Positions 42,263 through 51,974 are shown, counted from the stretch's first letter. The stretch: 64,000 nt of DNA from Vibrio sp. SCSIO 43135 (GCF_023716665.1 NZ_CP071860.1:1302001-1366000), one strand, 5' to 3'. A program made the numbers and translations. The notes: a model not told the origin generated them from the letters alone.

Positions 42263-43459
42263 TTAACTCGCTGATACTTTTTCGAGTACAAACATGTGGT
42301 AACCAAACTCGTTAGCGTGCTGAGTACACAGTTCCACTTCATGCTTAATGTCTTTGAACGCTGCTGAGCCCGACATTTCTTGCTCAAGCTCGGTAATGCG
42401 CTGCTGAAGCGGTGCATAGTAGTTTAGCCACGCTTGTTCGCTTTGAGCAAAGTGCTCTACCACTCGATAACCCGCTTTTTCCATCTGCTTCAATCTCGCA
42501 GGTACCGTTTGAATATCTGGGTACTCTTTGTTCCAGAATTCAACTGAGTCAGCACTTGGCGAGTCGACTTTCCATACCATATCACTAAGCACGATATAGC
42601 CTTGTTCCTTAAGTAGTGGCTTCCATTGCTGCAATGCTTTCTGCACGCCCATGATGTACGCACTACCCTCAGCCCAGATGACATTAAAGCTAGATTTAGC
42701 AAACGGTAGATCCGTCATGCTTGCACACTCGGTGTTAAGTTGTGATTGGATCCCCTGTTGTTCAAAACGTTCAGTTAACCGATCCAGTGCCGACTGCTCG
42801 TTATCAATGGCGGTGATTTTGGCTCCCTTGTTTGGTACCAATAGGTTGTCGGCTAATACTTGAGTGGCCAAACCTTTGCCGCAGCCAATTTCTAACAGGT
42901 GTAAATCGGATTCGATGCCTAATGCTTCTAGTGCATTGAGTGTGTCAGTTTCGCTGCCTGGCCCCCAGCGTTCTAAGGTTTCGAAGACTTTCATAAAGTC
43001 GGCCATGTATAGTTCGTGTTCGTTCATGTCTTTTGATAACCATTTCACTCGCAAAGCTTCTTTTTCGCTAAAGCCTTGCTTCATTAACCAATCGAGATGA
43101 GCCCCTGGTGCGACTTTGTCTAACCCTTCATGCCAAGCGGTGAGATCGCCCTGCCCGAGTAAAGCGGCTAGGACGTGACGCGACTTTTGTTTCTGCTCAA
43201 TCTCTTCATCCAGCGCAGTTAAACGATTCTGTAGAATCTGCTTATCGATTTTGGCTTCTAGGCACTGTTTACACTCTTTCAGTGTCAGCCCCCCAGCCAA
43301 AAGCTGCTGGATCAGATACACATGTTGAACGTCATCATCATTGTAGACCCGGTAACCGTTATCTAGCCGCTTGCCAGAGATAAGTCCTTGCTTCTCATAA
43401 TAAAGCAGCGCGGTTCGTGACAACCCGACTTTCGCCGCGAGTTCGGATATTCGATACAT
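42263..43459 (-). CDS. MerR-type regulator fused to a SAM methyltransferase
   Basis: 398 aa from ATG 43459 (AGG about 8 bases upstream); the open frame continues upstream without family match. Residues 1-70 form a MerR winged helix (MYRISELAAKVGLSRTALLYYEKQGLI). Residues about 70-110 are a coiled coil for dimerisation. Residues about 160-398 are a class I methyltransferase with motif I HLLEIGCGKGLATQVL and a DNEQSA post-I loop. MerR proteins normally carry a small effector domain; here that place is taken by an enzyme. Whether SAM binding, methylation, or both feed into DNA binding is unknown. Confidence 0.88.
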   Translation of the reverse strand: MYRISELAAKVGLSRTALLYYEKQGLISGKRLDNGYRVYNDDDVQHVYLIQQLLAGGLTLKECKQCLEAKIDKQILQNRLTALDEEIEQKQKSRHVLAALLGQGDLTAWHEGLDKVAPGAHLDWLMKQGFSEKEALRVKWLSKDMNEHELYMADFMKVFETLERWGPGSETDTLNALEALGIESDLHLLEIGCGKGLATQVLADNLLVPNKGAKITAIDNEQSALDRLTERFEQQGIQSQLNTECASMTDLPFAKSSFNVIWAEGSAYIMGVQKALQQWKPLLKEQGYIVLSDMVWKVDSPSADSVEFWNKEYPDIQTVPARLKQMEKAGYRVVEHFAQSEQAWLNYYAPLQQRITELEQEMSGSAAFKDIKHEVELCTQHANEFGYHMFVLEKVSAS

Positions 43460-43590
43460 GATGAGTAACCTGTGTGCTCTGATGGTGAAGAAATTTAAAC
43501 TATAAAGCCGTAGACAGGTCAAATACTATTTGATGGTTTTGCTCAAATTAAAATACGTTTTTTACTCGCGGAGCCAGTAAGTGTGAATAC

Positions 43591-43621
43591 AAAAAAGGAC
43601 AGCCATTGGCTATCCTTTTTG
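43591..43621. terminator. Rho-independent terminator
   Basis: AAAAAGGA-C-AGCC pairs with GGCT-A-TCCTTTTT (one mismatch) around a 3-base loop. It lies between the 5' end of the MerR fusion and the 3' end of the pyrophosphatase fusion, and on the minus strand it serves the latter. Confidence 0.75.
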
Positions 43622-43653
43622 TTTGACGGCTTGTCGAACCTTAAGGTCAAGCC

Positions 43654-45204
43654 CTATGATGGATTGCTCGTGATGTAAGCCGATTCCGACTGATTCAAGA
43701 TAGCGCCCGCTTCTTTTTCATCGCCCCAGCCAATCACTTCCATGCCGCCGTCTTTACCTTTGTAGCTCTCGAACCAGATTTTCACAATATCTTTCACACC
43801 GATAAAGCGCTCATCCAGTTCAGTCAATGATTCAACCCCAGAGAAAGGAGAATCATTAGTGAGCACCGCAATCAATTTATCGTCTTGTTCGTCACCATCG
43901 AGCATCTTAAGCACACCGATTAAACGAGCAGAGACGACCTCTCCTCTTGGGACTGCTTGCCCTAGAACAAGAACGTCCAATGGGTCGCCGTCTCCACCAA
44001 GCTCTTTAGGTAATGCGGTTTGTGGAATGGTGCCATAGTTGCCCGGGTAACCTAAGTATTCAACAACCCTAGGCGCACCGTTTTTGTATTCCCAAATCAG
44101 CTGATTTTCGTTCTCCTTACTCAGTTCCCATTTCGCAGATGTGCCAGTAGGTATTTCAACAATCGCGTTAACGGTATTGCCATCGGTTGAAGGCGGGAAA
44201 TCGGTAAAACTGCGCTTCATCTCGAGAGTGAAATCATCCACTTTCTTTAGATATGTTGGCGAGATCACCGCTGAGTCGTAAGCAATGCCGTTGCCTGTCG
44301 AAGAGGTTTTGTAACGCAGCATATAATCCAGTTTGCCATTCTCGCGACTGACTTTGTCTAAGCCTTTTTGTTTGAATGACGGATAGATGCCCATTTGTTC
44401 GGCGCTGAGCTTTGAACCGCCCACGTTATCTGAATCGATGGATAGCAGATGTTTACCTACATCCTCTAGGGCTTGTTTGTATCCCTGCATCGAGTTCAAA
44501 TCGTATTGTTGAGCATCTGTGAGCTGGCGTAATTCCTTAGACCAATAGAACTCCAAAAACGGTACTGGCTGTTTCGGCTTGTTCCATGCAATATCTCTCG
44601 AAAAGTACATGAGTGAACGGTATACGTCGTTATTGAAGTTGTACATGCCCAAATGACTAGGTAAATCGTTGTAGCGAATCGCGACATTGTTATGGTCGTA
44701 CAACCAAGTATTGCCATCTTTTTCCATCGCTTGCCAGAATTCATCCATGGATTCTAGCTGACGATAATCACCATCTACGCGAACTTGAACATTGAATCCA
44801 GCGCCACCACCGTTCATGTGATAGAAGGTGTTAAAAGTATGGTGGCCATCGGTTAGGTACAACGCATCATCAGGCCCAATCACTACCGTTTTTAGGTCTT
44901 TGGCGCGTGAAGCGACAGGTTCTTCACAGCTGAAAGAAGCGGCCAAGCTCGGTACAGAATGCTCGGAAAAATGTTTAACACCTTTTTGGCCTTGAGCTTC
45001 ACAGATTTCATCAAACTGCTTTTCGACATCGAATTGGTAACGACCCAGTTTGTAGAATACTTGGTCATAGCCAATCGAAGGCTGAGTTGGTTTTAAATCC
45101 GCCAGCGGAACCTTGAGTACATCACCGACGGTGATAGTGCTGTCCTGCGCGTGCAACGGCATTGACGCTGCAATCGATAGAGATAATAAGAGGAGTTTTT
45201 TCAT
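43654..45204 (-). CDS. Secreted ParB-like/inorganic pyrophosphatase fusion
   Basis: 516 aa. Signal peptide at residues 1-19. Residues about 25-190 form a ParB/sulfiredoxin-like domain: VPLADLKPTQPSIG and the hallmark DGHHTFNTF at 119-127. Residues about 330-500 are a family I inorganic pyrophosphatase. Its metal and substrate residues are kept: VEIPTG, AKWE, YPGNYG, the aspartates of GDGDPLDVLVLG (about 402-412), DGDEQDDKLIAV (about 435) and ESYKGKD. It would hydrolyse PPi in the periplasm, where that enzyme is unexpected. The N-terminal domain may bind nucleotide or cleave a phosphate compound. Single gene. Confidence 0.88.
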   Translation of the reverse strand: MKKLLLLSLSIAASMPLHAQDSTITVGDVLKVPLADLKPTQPSIGYDQVFYKLGRYQFDVEKQFDEICEAQGQKGVKHFSEHSVPSLAASFSCEEPVASRAKDLKTVVIGPDDALYLTDGHHTFNTFYHMNGGGAGFNVQVRVDGDYRQLESMDEFWQAMEKDGNTWLYDHNNVAIRYNDLPSHLGMYNFNNDVYRSLMYFSRDIAWNKPKQPVPFLEFYWSKELRQLTDAQQYDLNSMQGYKQALEDVGKHLLSIDSDNVGGSKLSAEQMGIYPSFKQKGLDKVSRENGKLDYMLRYKTSSTGNGIAYDSAVISPTYLKKVDDFTLEMKRSFTDFPPSTDGNTVNAIVEIPTGTSAKWELSKENENQLIWEYKNGAPRVVEYLGYPGNYGTIPQTALPKELGGDGDPLDVLVLGQAVPRGEVVSARLIGVLKMLDGDEQDDKLIAVLTNDSPFSGVESLTELDERFIGVKDIVKIWFESYKGKDGGMEVIGWGDEKEAGAILNQSESAYITSNPS

Positions 45205-45497
45205 AACGTTATTTGCTTAGAACTTAAGTGATATCGTGAGTTAAAGTCAGAACGGCAATATACGATCTGGCACATGACGGCTCGGTCGCACTTCTATGAC
45301 AGTTTTAATTATGGGTGTAACAAGGTGTTTCTCGCTGTGTTCGCCGCACAAGTAGCGCATTGCATCTTCTAAAAACCTGACACCAATAAGATGCCTCCAA
45401 AGCTTCCACAATGACACGTAAAGTTCTGAAACTTGTGACTATACTATTCTTATCAATACGTTCTGTTGTCTGTTTCATTACTTACATGGGGGCTCCT

Positions 45498-45989
45498 ATG
45501 CCGACTCGATTCTTCGCCCTAGCAACACTGGTTTTCTCTACCCTTGCGCTCGCTCTGCCTGCTCCTGAAGGCGACACTGTGTTGTGGGTGAATGGCAATA
45601 TTGGCGTCACCAACATAGACAGCAGTGCCGAATTTGATCTGGCGATGATTGATGACCTCGAGCAAAACGAAGTCAAAACCAACAACCACGTCGTCGAAGA
45701 AGTGACTAGCTATCGCGGGCCAAAAATTTCTTCGATTTTGGAGGCAGTAGGCGCTAAAGGTGAACACATTAAAGTGATCGCTTGGGATGACTATGTCGTT
45801 ACCATACCGATTGCGGATATCGACAAATACGGTGTATTGCTGGCAACCCATGAAAACGACAAACGCATGACTATAGACGGCAAAGGCCCTCTGTTTGTGG
45901 TCTTCCCATTTACTGACTACCCCGAACTTCAAAACGACCTTTATTACAATTGGTCTGTCTGGCAGGTGATGGAAATTGTAGTCGAGTAA
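45498..45989 (+). CDS. Periplasmic molybdopterin-oxidoreductase-fold protein
   Basis: 163 aa from ATG 45498, which gives a clear signal peptide (MPTRFFALATLVFSTLALALP). ATG 45486 and a longer frame from 45411 are alternatives. The mature domain resembles a small oxidoreductase molybdopterin-binding fold (SYRGPKISSILEAVGA and IAWDDYVVTIPIADIDKYGVLLA), but the usual cofactor-ligating cysteine is not seen. It may therefore bind a ligand rather than catalyse. It ends 6 bases before a hybrid histidine kinase and probably acts as its periplasmic partner. Confidence 0.75.
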   Translation: MPTRFFALATLVFSTLALALPAPEGDTVLWVNGNIGVTNIDSSAEFDLAMIDDLEQNEVKTNNHVVEEVTSYRGPKISSILEAVGAKGEHIKVIAWDDYVVTIPIADIDKYGVLLATHENDKRMTIDGKGPLFVVFPFTDYPELQNDLYYNWSVWQVMEIVVE

Positions 45990-45995
45990 GTTCAC

Positions 45996-48125
45996 GTGAT
46001 GATTAAAGCAAACTCTGGCAGCAAATATTTTCGATGGCTGGTGTCGGCGCTGTGTCTCAGCCTGATTTGTATGGTCGCGTACGTGTTCTATACGCTGACC
46101 GTGTTTCGCGATATACCACCGCAACCCTATGTAGCAATTGTGAATAACAATATTGGCGCGAAAACAAAAATTCTACTTACGCTCAATGAGCTCCAAACCT
46201 ACCTTACCGCTCCAACCCCCAAGGCATTAACCAAACTCAAGTTTAAAGCTAGGGTACAGAAATCGAGTATATTACAGGACTTACGTAGCCCACGTACTAA
46301 AGCCGTTCATGAGCAATTTGGCGATTTAAAGCAGCTTGATGGCCTCATTAATCAATTGTCCATCGCTTACGATGGGATTAAATCGATCAAACCTAATGAA
46401 CCCGAACATCAGCAAATTCAAGCCGCCATCAAGCAACTCGATAAATCCTATCGAGAGATGAACAATTACTTATCGCTGTTTATCTCTCGAGTACAGCAAC
46501 AACAGATGGTCTATTCGAATCAAAAAGACGAGTTTTACACAACTCAGTACCTCTATTTAGGCATCATCATTGCGATTACGTTCGCAATAACCTTGGTTGT
46601 ATCGTATCTCTATTTAACTCAGATAAAGCTGACTCGAAACCTAGAGATGCAAAAAGTCCAAATCGAAGAATCGCGGAACAAAGCGAACGAAAGTGCCAAA
46701 GCAAAATCCCAGTTCTTAGCTAATATTTCTCATGAAATGAGAACACCACTCAATGCCATCATTGGCCTTAGCCACACCAATCTACATGACGGAGCTAACC
46801 AGCAAACTAAAAACTATATTTCGATGATTCATGACGCCGGCAATCATCTGTTAAACCTGATCAACAACGTACTGGATCTGAGCAAAATCGAGCGTAACGC
46901 TTTGCAAATCGATAACCACGAATTTGAGTTGAAGCAGTTGGTCGAATCGACGCGAAGTGTATTTCTAAATATTGATGAAAAAGAAAATGTCGATATCCTA
47001 ATTACGGTGCCTAAAACTCACTATTTCACAATCGAGTCGGACCTCACTAAGCTTAGCCAAATCATCAACAACATTGGCTATAACGCCTTCAAGTTTACTT
47101 CTCACGGTAAAGTCGAAGTCACCATCGAGATCCAAGAAACACCAAACGAGTCATTAACGATTACGGTCGCAGATACCGGAATTGGCATGACCAAAGAACA
47201 ACTAGAGATCGTGTTCAACGAATTTACCCAAGCCGATAACTCAACCACACGCAAATTTGGCGGTACAGGGTTAGGCTTATCGATTACGCAGTCTTTAGTT
47301 GACTTGCTTTCGGGTGAAATCTCTATCTCGAGCGAGCATGGTGTTGGCACACAAATCTCAATAACAGTCCCGATTCGTATTCTCGACAGACACCCTCTGA
47401 TTGCAACTAACCACACGATTAAACCGGTTAATGTCATTTCGGATAATGCCTCGATGCGCCAAGCAATTATCGATGATTTAGTCCGTCTCGACCTCTACGA
47501 CCAAGAGGCCTTTTCAGCCATCTACTACCACGACTACAGCAGTGATATTGAACGTAAAACCGAACAGCTGAAACACAAATATGGCGATGCATTTATCGCG
47601 CTTTGCAACATTAAACAACAAGCGTTGATCCCCGATGTTGCAACACTGCCTAAACCTTATGACCTCTACTCTTTACTAGACGGCTTACAGGTAGATTCCT
47701 CTTCTGAATCTACTCATTCCGACTCAGATTTGAATACTATTCGAGAGCTCAAAGTTCTTCTGGTTGAGGACATTAAACTCAATCAAATCGTGGCCGAGAA
47801 AACACTCGAACAGATGCAACTGACGGCAACAACTGTTGAAAACGGACAAGAATGCCTCGATGAACTAAAGCTTAATCACTACGACTTAATCCTAATGGAT
47901 ATCCAAATGCCAGTGATGGATGGCGTTGAAGCACTAAAACACATTCAGCAAGGCAGCTTAGCGGAGCGCTCGGTAATTATTGCCCTCACCGCCAATGTGT
48001 TCCAAAGCGATGTGAATCATTACCTGCAGCTTGGGTTTCACGATGTCATCCCCAAGCCATTCCAGCTCGAGTCGATGCGAGAAACTTTAATCAAGCACCT
48101 TGGTAATAAAATGCTGCATTCATAG
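45996..48125 (+). CDS. Hybrid sensor histidine kinase
   Basis: 709 aa. TM1 at about 13-35, a periplasmic domain (about 40-180, largely helical), TM2 at about 187-210. HisKA has the phosphoacceptor His near residue 245 (NISHEMRTPLN), then HATPase (FGGTGLGLSI). Next comes a region (about 460-570) that may be a degenerate receiver, then a full receiver with the phosphorylated Asp635 (LILMDIQMPVMDG). No DNA-binding output; a phosphotransfer protein must exist elsewhere. Cotranscribed with the molybdopterin-fold gene, which could present a ligand to its sensor. Confidence 0.92.
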   Translation: MMIKANSGSKYFRWLVSALCLSLICMVAYVFYTLTVFRDIPPQPYVAIVNNNIGAKTKILLTLNELQTYLTAPTPKALTKLKFKARVQKSSILQDLRSPRTKAVHEQFGDLKQLDGLINQLSIAYDGIKSIKPNEPEHQQIQAAIKQLDKSYREMNNYLSLFISRVQQQQMVYSNQKDEFYTTQYLYLGIIIAITFAITLVVSYLYLTQIKLTRNLEMQKVQIEESRNKANESAKAKSQFLANISHEMRTPLNAIIGLSHTNLHDGANQQTKNYISMIHDAGNHLLNLINNVLDLSKIERNALQIDNHEFELKQLVESTRSVFLNIDEKENVDILITVPKTHYFTIESDLTKLSQIINNIGYNAFKFTSHGKVEVTIEIQETPNESLTITVADTGIGMTKEQLEIVFNEFTQADNSTTRKFGGTGLGLSITQSLVDLLSGEISISSEHGVGTQISITVPIRILDRHPLIATNHTIKPVNVISDNASMRQAIIDDLVRLDLYDQEAFSAIYYHDYSSDIERKTEQLKHKYGDAFIALCNIKQQALIPDVATLPKPYDLYSLLDGLQVDSSSESTHSDSDLNTIRELKVLLVEDIKLNQIVAEKTLEQMQLTATTVENGQECLDELKLNHYDLILMDIQMPVMDGVEALKHIQQGSLAERSVIIALTANVFQSDVNHYLQLGFHDVIPKPFQLESMRETLIKHLGNKMLHS

Positions 48126-48186
48126 TGTTGCGCTTGAGCCACTGATATACTGCCGCCCGAACAGCTTTCCAACCTAAGACAAGATT

Positions 48187-48807
48187 ATGCTAACCAGCCC
48201 TGCTCATTCCGTTATTGTGCTCGACTTCGAGACCACAGGCCTATCTCCAAACATGGGCGATCGTGCGATTGAAATAGGTGCGGTAAAACTTGAAGACGGC
48301 GTCGTCGTCGATACTTATCAGCAACTCATGAACCCTGGCTTTCGAGTCTCTGGCTTTATCGAAGGTTACACGGGCATCACCAACAATATGTTGCGTGGTG
48401 CGCCAAGCTGCGAAGAAGTAATGGCCGATTTTGCCCACTTCATCGGTGACAGCCATCTAGTTGCGCATAATGCCTCATTCGATAAGCGATTCTTGGACGC
48501 TGAATTAGAACAAGTTAATGCTCGTTATTCCGGACAATTCGCATGTTCAATGCTGATTGCTCGCCGCCTTATTCAAGATTCACCGACCCACAAATTGGGC
48601 GACTTGGTTCGATTCAAAGGTATTCCAAACGATGGTGTATTTCACCGTGCGTTAGCGGATGCAGAAATGACGGCCAAGTTATGGATGGTGATGCTCGACG
48701 ATCTGCGCGCGCAGCAAATCATTAATCCAAGTTTTGCGTTAATGCAGAAAATAAGTAAAACCAGTAAATCAGCTATTGGTAAACTTTTACAAAGTTCAGC
48801 GACATAG
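48187..48807 (+). CDS. 3'-5' exonuclease of the DnaQ (DEDDh) type
   Basis: 206 aa. ExoI motif VLDFETTGLSPN (Asp-Glu), ExoII around HNASFDKRFLDAEL, and ExoIII HRALADAEMTAKLW with the catalytic His. It is like the proofreading epsilon subunit of polymerase III but shorter and without the C-terminal polymerase-binding tail. It is therefore a stand-alone exonuclease, perhaps in repair or RNA trimming. Lies 61 bases after the kinase gene. Confidence 0.88.
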   Translation: MLTSPAHSVIVLDFETTGLSPNMGDRAIEIGAVKLEDGVVVDTYQQLMNPGFRVSGFIEGYTGITNNMLRGAPSCEEVMADFAHFIGDSHLVAHNASFDKRFLDAELEQVNARYSGQFACSMLIARRLIQDSPTHKLGDLVRFKGIPNDGVFHRALADAEMTAKLWMVMLDDLRAQQIINPSFALMQKISKTSKSAIGKLLQSSAT

Positions 48808-48931
48808 CGTTCGCCGTTTGTACAAGGCCGCGCATTATTCTCACCTTTCATACCAAGGCGTGCTAGAATATCGCTAATGAAATGAAGCCGACGATTGTCG
48901 GCTTTTCTAATGATTCCACCCGAGATAAAAC

Positions 48932-50125
48932 ATGTCATTTTCTACACTTGGATTAAGCGATTCGATCGTCAAAGCCGTTACACAGCAAGGCTACGAGAAG
49001 CCTACCACTATCCAAGAAAAAGCTATTCCAATTGTACTTTCTGGTAAAAACCTAATCGCTGCAGCCCAAACGGGTACAGGTAAAACCGCGAGTTTTGTAT
49101 TACCGATATTGGAAAAACTACGCCATAGTGAAACTCAACGTAAGAAGCGTATTCGCGCCCTAATCTTGGCTCCTACTCGAGAGCTAGCCATTCAGGTTAA
49201 CCAGAATATTGAACGCTACAGCGAGCACCTGAACCTGACGTCGATGGCGATGTTTGGTGGCGTCGACGATAAAGCGCAAAAGCAAAAGCTAATCGAAGGT
49301 GTAGACATTCTTGTTGCCACTCCGGGTCGACTCATCGACTTATATGGCCAGCGTGCTGTGTATTTCGAAGAAGTCGAAGTATTGGTGTTGGATGAAGCCG
49401 ATAGAATGCTCGATATGGGTTTTATCGAAGACATCAACAAAATCATCGCCCGCTTACCGCAAGACATTCAGAACCTATTGTTCTCAGCGACACTGTCAAA
49501 CCCAGTGAGAGATCTAGCGAAAAGCGCTATCGACAACCCAGTCGAGATAAGCATTGCTAAGCATAGCGCATCAAAATCCAATATCGAACAATGGCTAGTC
49601 ACTGTCGACAAAGACAAAAAGTCTGCGCTGCTAAGCCATATGATCAATGAAAACCAGTGGGATCAAGCGCTGATTTTCATCGAAACTAAACACGGTGCAG
49701 CCAAGCTTGTTAGCCAGCTAGAAAAGCGCGGAATTGCTGCAGAAGCGTTCCATAGTGGCCGAAGCCAAGATATTCGCGCTAAGCTGCTAGAACGATTTAA
49801 ATCGGGTGATATTAAGTATTTGGTTGCGACCGGTGTCGCGGCACGTGGTATCGACATTCAGGAACTGTCACGAGTGGTGAACTACGACCTTCCTTACCCT
49901 GCCGACGAATATGTTCACCGTATTGGCCGTACCGGACGAGCGGGCGCACAAGGCGAAGCCATTTCGTTTGTGTCGAAAGATAACTTCAAGAACCTGTGCA
50001 TGATCGAAAGCCGTTTAGGTCACCTCATCGAGCGCAGAGAAATCGAAGGGTTCAAACCACGTAAAGAAGTTCCGATTTCAATTCTTAACTACGTACCGAA
50101 ACACAAACGTAAACAAGAAGATTAG
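48932..50125 (+). CDS. DEAD-box ATP-dependent RNA helicase (RhlE-like)
   Basis: 397 aa, the two RecA domains with little extra. Motif I AAQTGTGKT, motif Ia PTRELA, DEAD in VLDEADRMLDMGF, SAT in LLFSATLS, and motif VI HRIGRTGRAG. The Q-motif region (KPTTIQEKAIP) is at the start. The short C terminus has a small basic tail, as in the RhlE group. Remodels RNA, e.g. in ribosome assembly or decay. Ends 64 bases before a strong terminator. Confidence 0.93.
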   Translation: MSFSTLGLSDSIVKAVTQQGYEKPTTIQEKAIPIVLSGKNLIAAAQTGTGKTASFVLPILEKLRHSETQRKKRIRALILAPTRELAIQVNQNIERYSEHLNLTSMAMFGGVDDKAQKQKLIEGVDILVATPGRLIDLYGQRAVYFEEVEVLVLDEADRMLDMGFIEDINKIIARLPQDIQNLLFSATLSNPVRDLAKSAIDNPVEISIAKHSASKSNIEQWLVTVDKDKKSALLSHMINENQWDQALIFIETKHGAAKLVSQLEKRGIAAEAFHSGRSQDIRAKLLERFKSGDIKYLVATGVAARGIDIQELSRVVNYDLPYPADEYVHRIGRTGRAGAQGEAISFVSKDNFKNLCMIESRLGHLIERREIEGFKPRKEVPISILNYVPKHKRKQED

Positions 50126-50188
50126 TTCTCAATACATTTATAGCTTGAAACTCTAGTTCACTAGACGAGAGCCTAAAAGCAAATAGAC

Positions 50189-50240
50189 AAAAGGGATGAC
50201 ACATTCACCTGTGGTTTACGGTGAAAGTGTCATCCCTTTT
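50189..50240. terminator. Long-stem rho-independent terminator
   Basis: AAAAGGGATGACAC-TTCACC pairs over about 20 bases with one mismatch around an 11-base loop, and both sides carry A/T runs. Serves the helicase gene and probably the convergent lactonase gene. Confidence 0.88.
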
Positions 50241-50298
50241 TAGTAGGAGTTTCTATTGTGTTCTGCGATTCGTAACGGCAGGAACCCACTCTTGTAGA

Positions 50299-51327
50299 CT
50301 AGATGCTCACACAAACCGGTGCATTCAATGCGACGCTGGAACCTGTTGCCGCCAACGCACCACTACTCGCATCGCGCTTAAACGTCACTACGTTATTGGA
50401 ATGTTGATTAGCAACGATAACCCATTCACCATCGGGTGTAATGGCAAAGTCCCTTGGAAACGCGCCTTGTGTCTCTGTGCTATTTACCGCCGTCATTTCT
50501 CCACTGACTTCATCTAGAGAAAAGCACGCCAGTTTAGATTGGTGACGGCAAGACACATATAAGAAGTCCTCATTGGGCGATAATCGAATCGCAGATGCCG
50601 CCTCACCTTTTTCTTCATCAGGTAATAGCTGTAGCGACTGACAGACTTGCCACTCATTTTCTTTTGCTCGCAGCAAGTGAACCGTTTCAGAAAGCTCACA
50701 TACCACATAGATTCGGCTTCTATCTCGGCTCAACACCATGTGCCTAGGCCCGCTTCCCGCTGGAAGAGCAATACGCTGAGAAGGCTGCACATGACACTCT
50801 TCACCCTGTACGTTGACATTAAACATGTGGATAGAATCTGATCCTAAGTCAACAACGGCCAACTCAGTTGTTGCCAAAAAACAGACTTGGTGCGCGTGCG
50901 GACCTGTTTGCCTATCTTTGTTAGGGCCACTGCCAGAAAGGGCCAAGGTTGCAATTTTGGACTCAATCTCTCCCGTCTCGGTTAACCGGAACACTTCAAC
51001 ATTGCCAGATGAGTACTGGGCCGTCGCCAGAAACTTGTTTTGTGGGTCTATCGCAAGGTGGCATGGATGCGCCCCTTTAATAGCCTCTTCAGAGGTAACT
51101 TCTCCGTGCTGGTCCATGCGTACCACATGAGGCTGTTCGCTTTGCGACTGCTCACTTACTGCGTAAGCACCAATGCCTGTGCGAATGACATAAGACATAT
51201 TTGGTCGCGCAATCAATGGTTCAGGCTGTGATAGCTGACCATCAGAGAGGTTCAGACGTACTTTAAATATTCCATGTTGCTGGGTGCTATCGGTGTAGCA
51301 TCCGATCAGCAGATCCATATCCTGCAT
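50299..51327 (-). CDS. Lactonase-family beta-propeller protein (6-phosphogluconolactonase YbhE type)
   Basis: 342 aa from ATG 51327 (GGAT 5-9 bases upstream); the longer frame to 51384 is less likely. Seven-bladed propeller of the YbhE/Lactonase family: LLIGCYTDSTQQHGIFKVRL at the start, GPNKDRQTGPHAHQVCF with the conserved His pair, and GSGPRHMVLSRDRSRIYVVCEL. The family includes 6-phosphogluconolactonases and 3-carboxymuconate cyclases, so the exact substrate is uncertain. Single gene. Confidence 0.85.
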   Translation of the reverse strand: MQDMDLLIGCYTDSTQQHGIFKVRLNLSDGQLSQPEPLIARPNMSYVIRTGIGAYAVSEQSQSEQPHVVRMDQHGEVTSEEAIKGAHPCHLAIDPQNKFLATAQYSSGNVEVFRLTETGEIESKIATLALSGSGPNKDRQTGPHAHQVCFLATTELAVVDLGSDSIHMFNVNVQGEECHVQPSQRIALPAGSGPRHMVLSRDRSRIYVVCELSETVHLLRAKENEWQVCQSLQLLPDEEKGEAASAIRLSPNEDFLYVSCRHQSKLACFSLDEVSGEMTAVNSTETQGAFPRDFAITPDGEWVIVANQHSNNVVTFKRDASSGALAATGSSVALNAPVCVSI

Positions 51328-51470
51328 TTGTGATCCTGTAGCGGGCTTAACCCGTAAAACTGTGGCTTGTTGAGTGCCTACCATTAGGCAACGAGATACA
51401 GCGCTTATTGTCGAATAAATCTAACCACCTGAGTAGTGCCCAAAAGTGATGTTGCTCTAAAGTGTGAACT

Positions 51471-51500
51471 GATATACCCAAATGACTTCAAGCTGCAGAG
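51471..51500. repeat. Possible copy of a short Vibrio intergenic repeat
   Basis: The stretch beginning ATACCCAAATGACTTCAAG looks like a short sequence I have seen scattered in Vibrio intergenic regions. No second full copy is seen in this window, so this rests on recollection only. The rest of 51328-51550 holds nothing clear. Confidence 0.25.
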
Positions 51501-51551
51501 TTCAGTGCTTTGAATAATGCGATACGAGAGATACGGATACGTGGGATAGCC

Positions 51552-51968
51552 TAAAAAGAGAAAACCCCACTAAGCTCTCGCCTAGTGGGGTTTCAGTTCT
51601 TACTCGCAGCAATCCGGCTACTAATAGGTGCTCCCTGCATCTAATCCATGATAGTACGCTGATTCCTTCAGCACTTTCCTTATCATCGCCTTCCTAGCGG
51701 TGTCCTCGGCAATCCAGCCCGTTAGCAATCCTCGCCAACTCACATCACTTTTTCCTTAAGCGGTGTCCTGAATCTATCATCCTGATAGAATTTGCCTTAG
51801 TCCTTTAAGCGTCCATTAACTTTCCATAGCGTAACCATCCTAGTTACAAGCGTCCAGCCAATGTCCTTTGCTATCCATGCCGACTGCTAATCCTTAACAA
51901 TCGAATCTTCGTCCTGAAGATGACCTATCCTTGGGTCTTTCCTGTTCCGTGTCTGCATCCTGCTGACA
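51552..51968 (-). ncRNA. csrB: CsrB-family regulatory RNA
   Basis: On the minus strand this ORF-free stretch carries roughly 24 GGA triplets, about 16 of them as AGGA, spread at short intervals and many in predicted loops. That is the hallmark of CsrB RNAs, which soak up the translational regulator CsrA. It ends in a strong intrinsic terminator (51552-51594; stem AACCCCACTA, then TTTTCTCTTTTT). A promoter with -35 TTGTGA (51997-52002) and -10 TAATCT (51975-51980) is spaced by 16 bases and predicts a start near 51968. Length (about 415 nt) fits Vibrio CsrB1-3; which of the three it is cannot be said. Confidence 0.9.
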
Positions 51969-51974
51969 CCATTA

